Source: Diphasiastrum complanatum
Taxonomy: Eukaryota; Streptophyta; Lycopodiopsida; Lycopodiales; Lycopodiaceae
DNA length: 64,000 bases
NCBI GenBank assembly: GCA_029204225.1
Contig: CM055099.1
Location: 61,411,753 to 61,475,752, forward strand
Direction of reading: 5' to 3'
The notes under the pieces were generated by a model. That model was not told the DNA's origin, made no database searches, and worked only from the letters and a program-made list of their open reading frames with translations. Position numbers and translations under genes: made by a program. Positions 21,541-32,905 of the stretch are shown here, piece after piece (within the stretch, counting starts at the first letter, position 1; each line of letters starts with the position of its first letter).

Positions 21541-22443
21541 AATAGTCCTGCGTGTTTGATCAGTGGATACAGCTTGTCACAGGCTCCACAACGAAGTGAG
21601 AAAGTGCTTCACGGGAGGTAAAAGCTTGGACAGATAAAAACGGTTGAAAGAAATCCTTCTTTGGTGTATTTTGCAGGTTTGGAGCTCAGAATCATTAGTG
21701 GGGAACGAAGACACAGTCTCGGAGGCATCAAAAAGGCCAGACCGGTATCAAACAAGTTGAAAATCTATTGAGTGGAAAGATTTTTACAATACTTCCTAGT
21801 TGTTGTGAAAAGCACAGTCTCGAAGGCATCCAAAAGGCCAGGGCAGCATCAGACAGATTGAAAATCTGTTGAGTGGGGGAGATTCTTACAATACTTCCTA
21901 GTTGTTGTGGAAAGTGCTATTTGTGTGAGAGGTTTGCCAAGAAATCTCTCATTTCTCTGTTTGGAGTACCACAAATCACACTAGATAGTGTCTAGTACTG
22001 TCATTCAGAGTTAGGAAGCTTCATACTTTTCACATTACTGATCTCTGTCTTTTGAACGATCACACATTTTGAAATCTAGAATATTCTCTCTGAAAGTTCT
22101 TATATTCTCTCTACTTTTCATCTTGGCCGTACTAATATCGGATCGACGAGCCAGAGGTAAAGAAACCCAAGAGCAGTCGTACATCCGCGCGTCATACCGA
22201 TATCACATATCAGTACCAATATTGGAGCAACGCGCCATAGGTAAAGAAAATCCAGAGCAGTCATCCATCCGCGCGTTATACCGATATCGCATATCTGTAC
22301 CAATATCGGATCTACACGCGCGAGCTAAAGAGAATCCCGAGTAGTCGTGCACCCGCGCGTCGTACCGATATCAGGTGTCCAACCAAAAAATTTACAGTTC
22401 TGTGGTGTGATAAATTTTGTGAACCAAACTCGTCTATCCAGTA
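21541..22443 (+). other. leader of the 262-bp-LTR copia element, with internal repeats
   Basis: Two imperfect direct repeats: AGCACAGTCTCGAAGGCATC with GTTGAAAATCTATTGAGTGG (21705-21800 and 21810-21900), and a triplicated block with CCGATATCACATATCAGTACCAATAT-type words at 22185-22380, unit about 75 bases (CGCGCGTCATACCGATATC). No gene is supported. Confidence 0.6.
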
Positions 22444-23292
22444 ATGGCAACTCTAAGCGAGAGTGTCCTTAATGAGTCAAGCAAATTGGAAGGTGCCGTC
22501 AACTATGCAGTTTGGAAATTCAAACTGAAGAACATTTTGATGGAAAATGAGTTGTGGGAGATCGTGACAAGTGAAGAGACAAGGTCAGTGATTGAAGAAG
22601 ATCAGCGGACATTTGATAGGAGAAAACAAAAAGCCCAGAATGTCATCAACTTATCAGTTAGAGATGCAATTATTCCCTATATTTTAGATTCAGAAGGACC
22701 AAAAGAAGCGTGGGATACATTGAAGGCATTGTTTGGAACGACAAATACATCTCGAATATTGTTTCTGAAGATGAAGTTACATACATTGCGGATGGATGAT
22801 GGTGCAACTATTGTCGATCACATATTGAAGATCAAAGAGATCCGTGACCAATTAGCAGCAGTTGGAGAGTGAGTACAAGATCGTGAGATCGTGCAATTGA
22901 CATTTAATAGTCTGAGTGAGTCACATCATATGTTTGTGACGAGTATGGCCACAAGAGAAAATCTTCCAACCTATGAGGAACTAGGTGGATTGCTTTTGCA
23001 AGAAGAGCAACGTCAAGAGAACTTGAATCATCGTAACAGGAGCTATGATCAAGCTCTTGTAGTTAGAGGACGAGGTGGAAGATTTGGTCGTGGAAGGTAT
23101 CAATCGAGAGGAGGAAACTCAAGTCGGGGATCATTTCAACAATTTCATGAGCAAGTCAATGATAGTCTGAATCGAGGCAATTGGAATCAAGGCCGAGGTC
23201 AAGAATGCGGCTATTCAAGACAAAATAAACCTGGAAATTGTAGATACTGCAACAAACCTGGCCACTGGGAGCATGAATGCTTCAAGAAATAG
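22444..23292 (+). pseudogene. copia Gag with intact zinc knuckle, one stop
   Basis: ATG at 22444 (MATLSESVLNESSKLEGAVN), the first one after the leader. Residues 10-140 form the Gag N-terminal domain (NYAVWKFKLKNILMENELWE, EAWDTLKALFGTTNTSRI). A TGA at 22870-22872 breaks the frame between AAVGE and VQDREIVQL. The reading resumes in the same frame to an Arg/Gly-rich stretch and a perfect CCHC knuckle CRYCNKPGHWEHEC. It stops at 23290. Gag coats the RNA in particles. Only the single stop and the following shift prevent expression of this piece. Confidence 0.9.
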
Positions 23293-24137
23293 AAGGAGAT
23301 GGAACAAAAAAAACAAATGGCAAGCGAAAAATTATGTTGATCAACATCAATTTGATGACTATTATTATGAAGACAATTATATTGATCAACATCAATATGA
23401 AGATGATACTGGTGAGAGTTCAAAATTGTTCATTACAGCATTAATGACAAGTGATGAAGCCAAGGATACATGGTACATTGATAGCGGTACATCCAAACAC
23501 ATGACTTCAAGGAAAGAGTGATTTTTAGAACTCAAGGAAACTGACAATGGTGATGAAGTTGGACAAGCTGATGGCAAATTGCTATCTGTTAAAGGAGTTG
23601 GCGTGGTACTAGTGAAGTTAGCCAGTGGGAAGATAAAGCAGATAAACAATGTGCAATATATACATGGCTTAGCTAACAATCTACTATCTGTTGGGAGGAT
23701 GGCTGATCAACAACTCAAGGTTGAGTTTGACAGTGACAAATGTCTTGTCAAAGACATCAAGAATCACTACAAAGTGATTGCTACATGAGCTAGAGTCAAC
23801 GGGAATCGACTCTACAAATTAAATGTGAGATCTTTAACTCAAGCTATGGTAAGCATTGTTGATAGTCGAAGTGGTCTTTGGCATCAAAGGTTTGGTCATA
23901 TTAGTGCTCAAAGCTTGCAAATCCTTAAAAGAGGTAATCTAGTTGTTGGATTGCCTGATATCTCTTTTGAAGGAAAAATCTGTAAGGGTTGCATATTGGG
24001 AAAATAGCATAGAGAGAGATTTCCCAAAGATGGAGCAAGAAGAGCCAATGGCATTCTTGATCTTGTTCATAGTGATCTATGTGGACCAATACAAACTAGG
24101 TCCATTAGTGGTTGTTACCATTCATCACATTCATTGA
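23293..24137 (+). pseudogene. copia protease and integrase N-terminus
   Basis: After a shift, the frame from 23273 gives a Tyr/Asp/Gln-rich linker and the protease motif TWYIDSGTSKHM (23470). A TGA at 23519-23521 follows. LANNLLSVGRMADQ and the HHCC region (LWHQRFGHISAQSLQ, CKGCILGK) lie at 23660-24005. A TAG at 24005-24007 and further frame changes break the integrase core; the first Asp is in LVHSDLCGP at 24062. Confidence 0.85.
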
Positions 24138-24606
24138 TTACTATAGTAGACATATCTAGATTTATTTCATAAGCAAGAAATCTGATGCTTTTGCCAAGTT
24201 TAGAGAGTTCAAAGCTCTAGTTGAAAAACAAATAGGTTGTTATATTAAGACCCTCAGATCAAATGGTGGCGGTGAGTCTTTTTCAGCAGAGTTTATAAAG
24301 TTTTGCAAGGATCAGGGGATCAAGAGACAAACCACTACACCCTATTCACCACAACAGAACGGAGTTGCAGAACAAAAAAACAGATCCATTGTGGAGATGG
24401 CTAGGGCAATGCTTAAGAGCAAGGGTTTGCCAAATACTTTTTGGGCAAAAGCATGCAACACAACTACTCATATCTTGAATCGATGTCCTACAAAGTCCGT
24501 GGAGGGTAAGATACCTTACGAAGCTTTTACTGGAAAGAAACCTAATGTTTCTCATTTACGAGTATTTGGTTGTGATGCTTACGCTCATGTACTTAATGAA
24601 AAATGA
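24138..24606 (+). pseudogene. copia integrase C-terminal half
   Basis: The plus strand near 24345 encodes PYSPQQNGVAEQKNRS with the catalytic Glu. It continues in frame at 24391-24603 with MARAMLKSKGLPNTFWAKAC and HLRVFGCDAYAHVLNEK. A TGA at 24604 ends the frame. Between 24138 and 24330 the frame is broken by several stops. Confidence 0.8.
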
Positions 24607-24609
24607 AAG

Positions 24610-25965
24610 AAACTGGATGCAAAAGCTGTTAAGTGTATTTTCCTTGGATATGATGAAAGCGCCAAGGCATATAGGATGTATGGCACAGATGCACAAAAGA
24701 TCGTGATTTCAAGATATGCTACTTTTGATGAGATGGTTCAAAATGACCAAATAAAATTGACAATTGATCCCTTTGATGATAAAGCTAAAGTGCAAGTGAA
24801 GGAAGAAGTTGGTGTCGATATGGAAGAGCCAATCGAAAAAGACGGGGTCAATAATGAGATTCCTAGGAGAGTGCCTAAGTGGTACTTGTCAGTAACAAGT
24901 GATGCCAATAAGGGAGATACTCCCAAATCAAGCGAGCAGGGAGAGCTTAGAAGATCAAGTAGAAATCGAAAGCCTCCTACAAGATTAGAAATGAATCTAG
25001 CCCTAATGGGTTCCGTGCTCAAGGCTCAAGAGCCAAAAACTTTTGATAAAGCAAAGGAGCAGAAGGAGTGGCGTGAAGCTATGGAAACAGAAATGGAAGC
25101 TGTAACGAAAAATAGGACATGGAACTTGGTTGAGCTACCTGATGTAAGACGCCTATCACTTGCAAAAGGATATACAAGATCAAATATGGAGCTGATGGGC
25201 AACTCAACAAGTACAAAGCACGGTTGGTTACGAGAGGATTTGAGCAGCAGGAAGGTATTGATTTTGAGAAAACCTTCGCACCCGTAGCTAAGATGGTAAC
25301 TATACGTTCTATCATTGCTATTTCTATTTTCTATGGTTGGAAGATCCAGCAAATGGACGTTAAATCTGCTTTTCTTAATGGAGTGCTAGATGAAGAGGTG
25401 TACTTAGTACAACCTCAAGGATTTGTTGAGTCAGGGAGAGAGCATCTCGTTTGTAAGCTCAACAAAGCCATTTATGGACTGAAGCAAGCACCATGGACAT
25501 GGTACTCTTGCATTGATGAACACTTCAAGCGAAGGGGAATGGTAAAGAGTGATGTTGATTCTAATCTTTACATTCTAAGGCAAGACTCAGATATAGTGTT
25601 CATTGTGTTGTACGTGGATGATTTGATTATTACAAGAAGTAATGAGAGCTTAATTGATGAAATAAAATCAGATCTTTCCAATGCTTTTGACATGAGTGAT
25701 CTAGGACTAATGCACTATTGTCTTGGCATTGAAGTATGGCAAAAGGAAGACATGGTCTTTCTTACACAAAGCAAATATGCACGAGATTTGCTTTATAAGT
25801 TCAATATGCAGAATTGTAAGCCTTTGAGTACACCTATGGATGTCAACATCAAGCTTACTGCATATGATGAATCTGAGAAAGTGGATGCTTATTTGTATAG
25901 ACAACTGGTGGGTAGTTTGATTTATTTGACACACCCACGACCTGATATTTCTTATGCTATTATTT
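24610..25965 (+). pseudogene. copia reverse transcriptase, catalytic part intact
   Basis: 24676-25180 holds the linker and the start of the domain (LRRSSRNRKPPTRLEMN, EWREAMETEMEAV, NRTWNLVELP). A deletion and shift near 25150-25200 then lead to the open frame 25224-25965. This frame has FEQQEGIDFEKTFAPVAKM, IQQMDVKSAFLNGVLDEEVY, AIYGLKQAPWTWYS and the catalytic FIVLYVDDLIITRS (25610), and ends with RPDISYA. After that the sequence changes abruptly to unrelated GC-rich DNA. The uninterrupted catalytic part shows that this is one of the younger elements. Confidence 0.9.
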
Positions 25966-26251
25966 TCGGTGCCCTGGAACGTTAATGATGTTCGTGTTTA
26001 CGTTCCACCAGCCAAAACCTGCTAAAAAGGTTACCCGTCAGACTTTGCAAAGAGGCTCAGTGGGTCCCATCGGGCTTTACAAAGGAGCCCACTGGCCAAA
26101 ACCTGGCAAATAGATTACCCGTCGGCTTTACAAAGAGGCCCGCTGGGTCCCCATGGGCTTTTTTGTTGAGCCCGATAGGCTAATCCACCGGCCAAACCAG
26201 TCCAAGCGTCACGAAAAGGTTGCTTTTGGTTTTTAGTTAATAAGCTTTTTC
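25966..26251. repeat. GC-rich junction block with a tandem duplication
   Basis: Two copies of a unit of about 80 bases start near 26010 and 26090 (GGCCAAAACCTG, TTACCCGTC, CTTTACAAAGAGGC, GGGTCCC). The origin is unknown. It fills the left breakpoint of the inversion in the copia element. Confidence 0.6.
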
Positions 26252-26756
26252 ACGTAATTATGTCAACAATAAAGTTATTTTCGTGAAAAAATACAATAAT
26301 TACGTCAATATGAAAACCTTGGTAAACACTCCTTCTTTCAAATGGTAGGGTAATCATCTTTGTTTCTGGCATACAGGTTTGCTTTCTTTTCTCAATGATA
26401 TAGTATTTTTTCACTAGTTGTGGAGGTAGCAAGTATGTAGCCTCAATAAGATCAAGATGGCCTTTGATTACAAGATTAGATTTATCATCCAGAAAGTTCA
26501 TAAGTTGTGGACTAGTCAAGCTAGAATGCAAAATCTTGATAATCAACACTTTGCCTATATTGTGATCTTGATCTTCATGGTCATTATGAGGCATGGAGGC
26601 CTCGAATTTCCCTCTTTGTGATGCAACTATTTTCAAGGAAATGGAGCTTTCAAACCCAAGATCATCTTCAAGCATGGAGGGAAATGGTGGCAAATTGGTG
26701 GAATGCTCATCAAAGGAGTTCAAATCTAGCCTTGAAAACAATGATGCTTCTATCAA
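26250..26756 (-). CDS. unassigned 168-codon reading frame
   Basis: An open frame on the minus strand starting with ATG at 26756 (MIEASLFSRLDLNSFDEHST) and ending near 26250. It has no recognisable motif. It starts only 40 bases past the end of the inverted LTR and overlaps, in another frame, the end of a copia RNase H (26795-26739), so the first residues come from transposon DNA. The composition is normal (acidic N-terminal half, hydrophobic C-terminus VIIVFFHENNFIV). It is probably a chance open frame or a fragment of an older element. There is no start context or promoter evidence. Confidence 0.25.
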   Translation of the reverse strand: MIEASLFSRLDLNSFDEHSTNLPPFPSMLEDDLGFESSISLKIVASQRGKFEASMPHNDHEDQDHNIGKVLIIKILHSSLTSPQLMNFLDDKSNLVIKGHLDLIEATYLLPPQLVKKYYIIEKRKQTCMPETKMITLPFERRSVYQGFHIDVIIVFFHENNFIVDIIT

Positions 26757-26795
26757 TCACTCCAATTGAAGATCTAAGCTTGACAAATGAATCTT
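26739..26795 (-). pseudogene. continuation of the interrupted copia RNase H
   Basis: The minus strand reads KDSFVKLRSSIGVIDRSI directly after the target duplication AAGAT. It joins in frame with LFTKSLFKD at 21240-21263. It is the downstream half of the insertion target and was inverted with the 3' LTR. Confidence 0.85.
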
Positions 26796-27058
26796 TGTCA
26801 AGAATTAGATATGCAACATCAAGCATTCACCATAAGCAATCACCACAAGAAGGCGGAAGAAGAACACGCATTGTCACTCTATCACACTAACTCATACAAA
26901 ATGTAAAAAGTACAAATAAACCTTGAACCCCTGATAGAGAGAGAAAACCTACGAGTAGACTAATAGACTAGCCTATGGCTAATGACAGTTGGTCACAACT
27001 GTCAACATTAATGTACCTCATAAACAATAACAATGAAGTTTATCATTGATTTCTAACA
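26796..27058 (-). repeat. inverted 3' LTR, 263 bp
   Basis: The minus strand begins TGTTAGAAATCAATG (27058) and ends TTCTTGACA (26796), matching 21264-21525 over its whole length. It is preceded on the minus strand by the purine tract ATTGAGGGAGAG (27059-27070). Confidence 0.92.
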
Positions 27059-27315
27059 CTCTCCCTCAATGATAAAATTACATTCTTCTATTCCTAATAG
27101 AGTACGAAACCTCTCAAATTTACATCTATCTAATGACTTAGTAAAAATACCTGCCATTTGATCTTCATATTTACAAAAACAAGATCAATGGCTCCATCAA
27201 AAAATTTCTCTTGAACAAAATGGTAGTGTATTTTGATGTGCTTGGTTCGAGCATGTAGAACTGGATTTTTGGCAAGGTGAATGCAACTACCCTTAAATCT
27301 TTCAAATTTCACTTT
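27059..27315 (-). pseudogene. RNase H C-terminal piece and purine tract of the inverted element
   Basis: The minus strand reads GSCIHLAKNPVLHARTKHIK and IHYHFVQEKFFDGAIDL, the end of copia RNase H, followed by the purine tract next to the LTR. It belongs with the plus-strand element at 21264-25965. About 150 residues of RNase H between the two halves are missing. Confidence 0.85.
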
Positions 27316-27327
27316 ACGTAATTATGT
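27316..27327 (+). repeat. 12-bp direct repeat ACGTAATTATGT (partner at 26252-26263)
   Basis: The same 12 bases flank the inverted segment on both sides in the same orientation. They may be a by-product of the rearrangement or a target duplication. Confidence 0.6.
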
Positions 27328-28155
27328 TTTTTAAAACCCCGGTGTTTACTGAGCTAGAGAGGTTGAAGAATGTAGGCTTGATTTTTCCAATCGAAACCAC
27401 TGAGTGGTGTTCTCCCATTGTACCAAGACCAAAGAAAATTTTCTCTCAAATCAGAGTTTTCCATGACTATAAAAAACTGAACAAACAAACCCAGAAGGAT
27501 CACTACACGATACCATTCATAGATCAAGTTCTAGAGGACTTTGCCAGGAAAGAAATATACTCTTTTATGGATTGCTTTGACAAATATACTCAGATAGCCA
27601 TTGTTGAGGAAGATAAGCTAAAGACTACCTTCACTACTACATTTGGGACTTTCGCCTATCATGTCATGCCATTTGGATTAATTAACACCCTTGCTACTTA
27701 TTAGTGTTTTATGAACCAGAAATTGGAAGACATATTGAATGACCACCTTAAAATATTTATTCACATCTAGCAGTATTAGAAGATTGTTTCCAAATGTGCA
27801 GTGTCATGTGTCACTTTGAACGCAAATAAGTGTTTGTTTGGAGTCCCCTATGGAGTACTGTCAAGGCATGTAATTAGTCGATACAGAATGATTGTCGATC
27901 CGAAAAAAATTGTCGTGCTATTATCTATAGCATCACCCACCATGATCACCCAATTAAGATTCTTCTTAGGTTCAACCAGATACTACAGACGATATATTAT
28001 GGCTTATGCCTTTCGATCCTACCCTTTGACAAAGTTGTTAAGGAAAGACACTAAGTGGAACTAGATTGAGGAATGTGAACATGCTTTCCAAGATTTGAAA
28101 CAAGCTTTAGCACAAGCTTCTATGCTAAAACCAGTAGAGTATGACTGACCCTTTT
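27328..28155 (+). pseudogene. Ty3/gypsy reverse transcriptase and RNase H fragment
   Basis: Gypsy-type landmarks: EWCSPIVPRPKK, FHDYKKLNKQTQKDHY, PFIDQVLEDFARKEIYSF and the MPFGL box in HVMPFGLINT. The catalytic YxDD region (near 27755) is destroyed by stops. The second half (27801-28064) has NKCLFGV, MITQLRFFLGSTRYYRRYI and PLTKLLRKD, the start of RNase H, ending near KPVEYD at 28147. No LTR is visible. This lineage is distinct from the copia elements around it. Confidence 0.9.
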
Positions 28156-29440
28156 TCAACATAATGACATCTCTCTAGACCCAGCCTCTCTAAAAATCTC
28201 AACAACATTTTGAGTTCAGGATCCTTGCTTGGAATTCTCAAAAAAAGCTCTAACTCAGCCACTCAAATCAATAGCAACATGGCCTCACTCAATCTCCTCT
28301 TTCTCTCACTGGCCGCTCCTCTCTCTTTACAAAGTTTGATGAAAACTTGCCCTTCAGCATGATAGCTTTTCATTCTTCAATAGTCTCTTCACCTCATGTA
28401 CCCTCCATCATGTCTCTTCATCATATACCCACGTTTTACTTTTGACTTTTTAACAACCTCCTTGCCTTTTTGACATTTAGAAAAAGGGTGATGTTGTCCT
28501 TTAATTTATTGTGAATATAATATACATTGTCCATTAAAGGGATGACACTTCAGCACAGTTAGCTCACATGCCTAATTTTTTAAGTTCTTTGAAGGGCTGT
28601 AAGTGCCATTATTGTAGCCTCTGACCATTAATTCTTTGACATGTCAATAAAATGAAGTTCTTCTATAATTTGTCAACTTCTATTGGAAAATTCACTTAGA
28701 CACTAATATTAAAATTAGCATCTGACCTTCGACTACTTTGTACGTTTGTCGGCTCTTTCCTTCTGAATTTTTTATTCTTCTTCTTTATTGGGCCCAAAAC
28801 TGTCTATTATTTACTGAATCTTGCTGCATTCTCGTACAAATGCCCTTGTATCTTTAATTCCCGTATTCATGCATCTCATTTCTATTTCCATGTTCAATTT
28901 TTTTGATAATCACCAAGTACTGTTATGTCACTTTTTCTGGCCAATTTTTTGGTGATGGCTCAAGAGGTATGGTTATGAATTTTCCAGTTGCTGAACTTAT
29001 CATGTGACAGACTAGAGCGATCTTGGGTTCAAACTGATTGTTCTTAAAAAGCATAGAGATTTTATATTAGCCAAACTATTGATAAGTACATAAAAGTTGT
29101 GCTCGGCATTGCTGATGCTTTATAACCGGGCCAATTCTAAGGTCGTATAATGTTCAACTAATAGTTGTGACCTATTTCTAGGAAAATTGGCATTTTGCTC
29201 GGTACATAGAATTCAATATCTTGTCTAATATTTTCCAACGGTTCCTAAGATCGCTGTAAAACCTATCTACCACTATCATGTCCAGCCACTTTAAGTGTGG
29301 ACTGGGACCCTTTGTCTCAATACTTCGCATCAAAATTTGTCGAAATCTATGACATTCAAAAAATTTACAAAAATTCTATAACGGATTCTCGTTCATATTA
29401 GTCTAATTTTTGGTAACAAAAATTTAGCTAACACTAAAGA
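28156..29440. other. unassigned AT-rich stretch
   Basis: No reading frame above 60 codons and no motif recognised on either strand. Polypyrimidine runs (28290-28330, 28755-28790) are present. It may be remnants of the gypsy element, but nothing in the sequence shows this. Confidence 0.4.
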
Positions 29441-30597
29441 GCCTACTTGGACTTGGATTTTGTAGGTGACACAGTGGATCAAAAATCTACAAGTGCATTT
29501 GCTACATTCTTTTGTGATGGAGTAGTATCATGGCTTTCCGAAAAGCAAGATACTAATCCGAGTACAAGGCCTTAACATCTACATGCAAGGAGGTCTTATG
29601 TCTCAAAAGGCTTTTGGTGGAGCTTCAAGTCATGGATGCCAAGGAGGTTACATGGATCTATTTTGACAACCAATCAGCCCAACAACTTGCCACGAATCCT
29701 ACATTCCATGCAAGGAGCAAGCATATCAAGATTGCTCATCATTTTGTGAGAGAGAAGGTGCAAGCAAGAGAGATCAAACTCCATAATGTGCCATCATCGG
29801 ATTTCTTAGCTAATCTACTCACTAAATCCTTGCCTAATAATTCTTTCATCAAGCTAAGATCATTACTTGGAGTAAATGACAAATAAACCATAGTTTCTCA
29901 AGCTAGATTTGAGGAGGAGTGTGAAAAATGACCATTCTAGCTTGGTTTGTGAATAATTTTTTGATGTACATTGTAATCCACATGTGTGAGAGAATATTTC
30001 CAAGTGTAGATTAGTCTTAGGTAGGTTAGATCTTTATCAAAGGGGTAGGCAAGTCAATCTGGTCATAATTCCTTAAATCTAGAACCAAACTCCATGAATC
30101 TAGGAAGTTGGTGAGTCAATCTAACCACCATGGTTAGTAGACCTAATGTTTATGTCAAGATGATTGAATAGGTGTACATGGTGATGATGTGGTACCTGAA
30201 CACATGTTGGACCTGCTTAGTTAGCCAAGAATGTTATCTCTTGGTACTATCAATCATTAATTCTATTGAGAGATCAAGAGAGATTGTGGAGTCATTTGAC
30301 AATTCTAGCAATCTACACATTTGTATTGTGATTTTGTGATTGGAATGAAATCTAAACTCTGTAAGCTTCATTCTCTATTAGTAGGCCATAATGGAGGCCA
30401 TACCACACATGTGTGGAGTCGAATTTACTTTTTTTGATCATCTTTTGATTGCTCTTGATTGTATGAGTCTAAAGTGTCAATCTAGATCAAGAAGTTGGAT
30501 TCTAGTTTTGCAATAGATACATGGATCAATCAATCAATCACTCACTCTTGGAGTCTTTTGTAGACTCATTCATGGTCCAAAGTACTATACTTCAACA
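29441..30597 (+). mobile_element. 3' end of a copia element: RNase H plus complete LTR
   Basis: RNase H remnants start near 29448 (DFVGDTVDQKST-like, then LISWLSEKQDT-like) and are open from 29614 to 29886 (VTWIYFDNQSAQQLATNPTF, HARSKHIKIAHHFVREKVQA). After the purine tract GAGGAGGAG (29911-29919) follows the LTR. The 5' part is missing. The family is the same as 32906-35906. Confidence 0.88.
29920..30597 (+). repeat. complete 3' LTR, 678 bp
   Basis: From TGTGAAAAATGACC to CTTCAACA. The same start and end occur in the 672-bp LTR at 32906-33577. It contains CCACACATGTGTGG at 30402-30415, in the position of the palindrome CACACGTGTG of other LTRs. Confidence 0.9.
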
Positions 30598-31489
30598 TTT
30601 TGATGCTCCAAGTGATTGTTCCTAACAAGTTGTATTCTTAGGTGGATCTTCTTGGTATTCCCCCTTGCATCTAACTTTGAATAGCTTGTAATCTCATACC
30701 AAGTTTGAAATATTTACTTTGTTCATACAAACACTCGTAGTTCCAATTCTAATATATCTTAATCTTTGGACTCCTTTCCAAGTAAATTTAAAAGGTATCT
30801 CAATCAACAAAAATTGACTAAATGTGCTCAATGACAAAGCTATATCAAGCATTGTGCATATTTGATTTGATGTGCTCAATAAGAAAGCTATATAATGGCT
30901 AGTGCATAGTGCATAATGAGGAATACTTGAGTGATCCCACTCCTGTTTGTGTAGATTGCATTAAAAAAATTAGATGTCCATTTTGCATTTGATGGTTTCT
31001 ATTAGTAAGTCTATACATTCTTACTCAATTTCTTATTAAATTCACATGACCTATGCTATAAACACGATGAGATAGACATGGTCTTTGTATGCTCAAGTTG
31101 ATTGGTTACCCTAGATATTAACATTCATAATGATGTTTTCAAATTGATAGGAAACTTATCTCAAGTTTTTTTTTTTCAATATCCTGCATCCTTGATGAAA
31201 AGTCTATTTTAAAAAATGATGTCTTTTAAACCCGTAAAAATCATTTCTACGTTTTGTGAAGAAAATTCACTACAACTTCCTCAAACTTAAATACGTGCAT
31301 CTATTTTCTTTTTTGCAAAAAATTTTCCAAATGCACCTTCCACCCGAAGGTGGTGCAAACAAAAGAAAGAGTTGAAAAAGCAAAAAAAATTAGGAGGAAG
31401 GGCCCCTTAGGCCCTTCTGCCCCCGGGCTACTGCCCTTGCCTAGAAAAACACTCTCAAAAGAGTATCTTCTCCCCAGCCTTTAATCAAA
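30598..31489. other. unassigned stretch
   Basis: AT-rich, no gene recognised. At 31395-31440 a GC-rich island (GGGCCCCTTAGGCCC, GCCCCCGGGC) with short inverted repeats stands out. Confidence 0.4.
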
Positions 31490-32345
31490 AAATGGTGGCT
31501 TCTAAAATGTTGCATCTTCCATAGGTTGTCATCAACTTATTAGACTACCACTAAAAATATGCCAAGTTACAAATCTTGTTTTGCATATTCTTCTTGCTTT
31601 CGTTGTGTCTAATTCTTCCAATCATTGTGAGAGCTGCATACTAAGTAAGCATTCTAGAACACCATTTCAATCTATTGGTTTCCCAACCACTAAAGGTTTT
31701 CTTGATTTAGTGCATGTTGATTTGTGTGGTCCAATGCAAGGCAAGGGGGAGCTAAGTACTTCATCACCTTCATTGACAATTACTCAAGAAGGAAAGTTGT
31801 TATGTTTATAAAACAAAACTTAGAAGCCTTAAGATGTTTTAGACAGTTTAAAGAATTCTTTGACATTGAAGTCTCAAGAAAAATCAAAGTTCTTAGAATG
31901 AATTTGGGTGGTGAATTCATCTCAACATAGTTTAAGAATTTTTCTTGGAGAATGGTATTAGGCAACAATTTAGCATGACCTATATTCCACAACAAAATGG
32001 TGTTGCTGAGGGAAAAAAAATAGAATACTTGTGTAATATGCAAGGTCTACATTGGCTTATGTAGGCTTACCAAATTACTGTTGGGCTGAAGTAGTGTCCG
32101 CTGCTGCATGTATCCAAATATGTGCATGACTAAGGCATTGAGGGATATTGCACCTCATTAGTTATGGACTGGTTCAAAGCTTTCTTTGAGACATACGAGG
32201 GTGTTTGGATGTGTAGCTTTCATGCACAACCCAAACAATTGAAGAAAAGTTAGATCCCATGAGTGTTAAAACTATTTTTGCTGGCTATTCTCATGACCAC
32301 AAGGGATATGACTTATACAGTCCTACAGATATTTGGTCAATATCC
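31490..32345 (+). pseudogene. copia integrase fragment
   Basis: Broken frames give CESCILSKHSRTPFQSI (zinc region end), LVHVDLCGPMQGK (first Asp), KYFITFIDNYSRRKVV (second Asp), MTYIPQQNGVAEGKK (Glu) and RVFGCVAFMHNPNN. At least six stops or shifts. It is an isolated, old piece, with no LTR of its own. Confidence 0.8.
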
Positions 32346-32905
32346 CTTAATGCATGTGCTACGCCTATCAAATCAAATCAGAGTGTCGAGTCGAATAATT
32401 TGGCTAATGCTACTTAATTCTGATTTTGAAGTCATCAAAACTGATAGGGTCGATTACGTAGACAAACTCTAAGTCTAATGATGTATAGTTGTGAAAGTGA
32501 TAGTTAGTTTAGACAAATCTGTAAGAGAGCAACATCAGATAGAATGATAAGGCAGAGTCGCATGACATACATATTAACATTATTCTGAACGCAAAACTCG
32601 TTGCCTTCAACATCCTCTTCTATGTATCTCCCTCTTCAGTTAGATCTAATTCTTAGTGCAAGCATAACCTTCATAGACATTGGCGCCAAGGGAGGTACTC
32701 TCTACTGCTTCTCTCTTGGCTCTCAGTATGATCACTACCACTTAGTCCATCACATAGTTCTTGAAGTAGTGCGGTACATGATGAAGAGGCTTAGGCTCTT
32801 AGGTGGGCATTTTGTCAAATTTTAGCTTGTGCTCGCTTACAACAACATTACCTTTGGAGGCTCCATACTAAGTGGGGATGTGCTAGTTGGGTACATAGAA
32901 AATTG
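32346..32905. other. unassigned stretch before a copia LTR
   Basis: A short piece at 32660-32820 (KGGTLYCFSLGSQYDHYHLV) is open but unrecognised. Nothing else is seen. Confidence 0.4.

Larger units (their letters stand above)
21264..25965 (+). mobile_element. Ty1/copia element with 262-bp LTRs, 3' end inverted
   Basis: 5' LTR, primer site, gag, protease, integrase and reverse transcriptase lie on the plus strand up to 25965. The RNase H end, purine tract and 3' LTR lie on the minus strand at 27315-26796. The 5-bp target duplication AAGAT is found at 21259-21263 on the plus strand and, on the minus strand, immediately after the 3' LTR (complement of 26791-26795). Both halves therefore come from one insertion, followed by inversion of the 3' part with loss of about 450 bases of RNase H. 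The two LTRs differ at about eleven positions. Confidence 0.9.
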
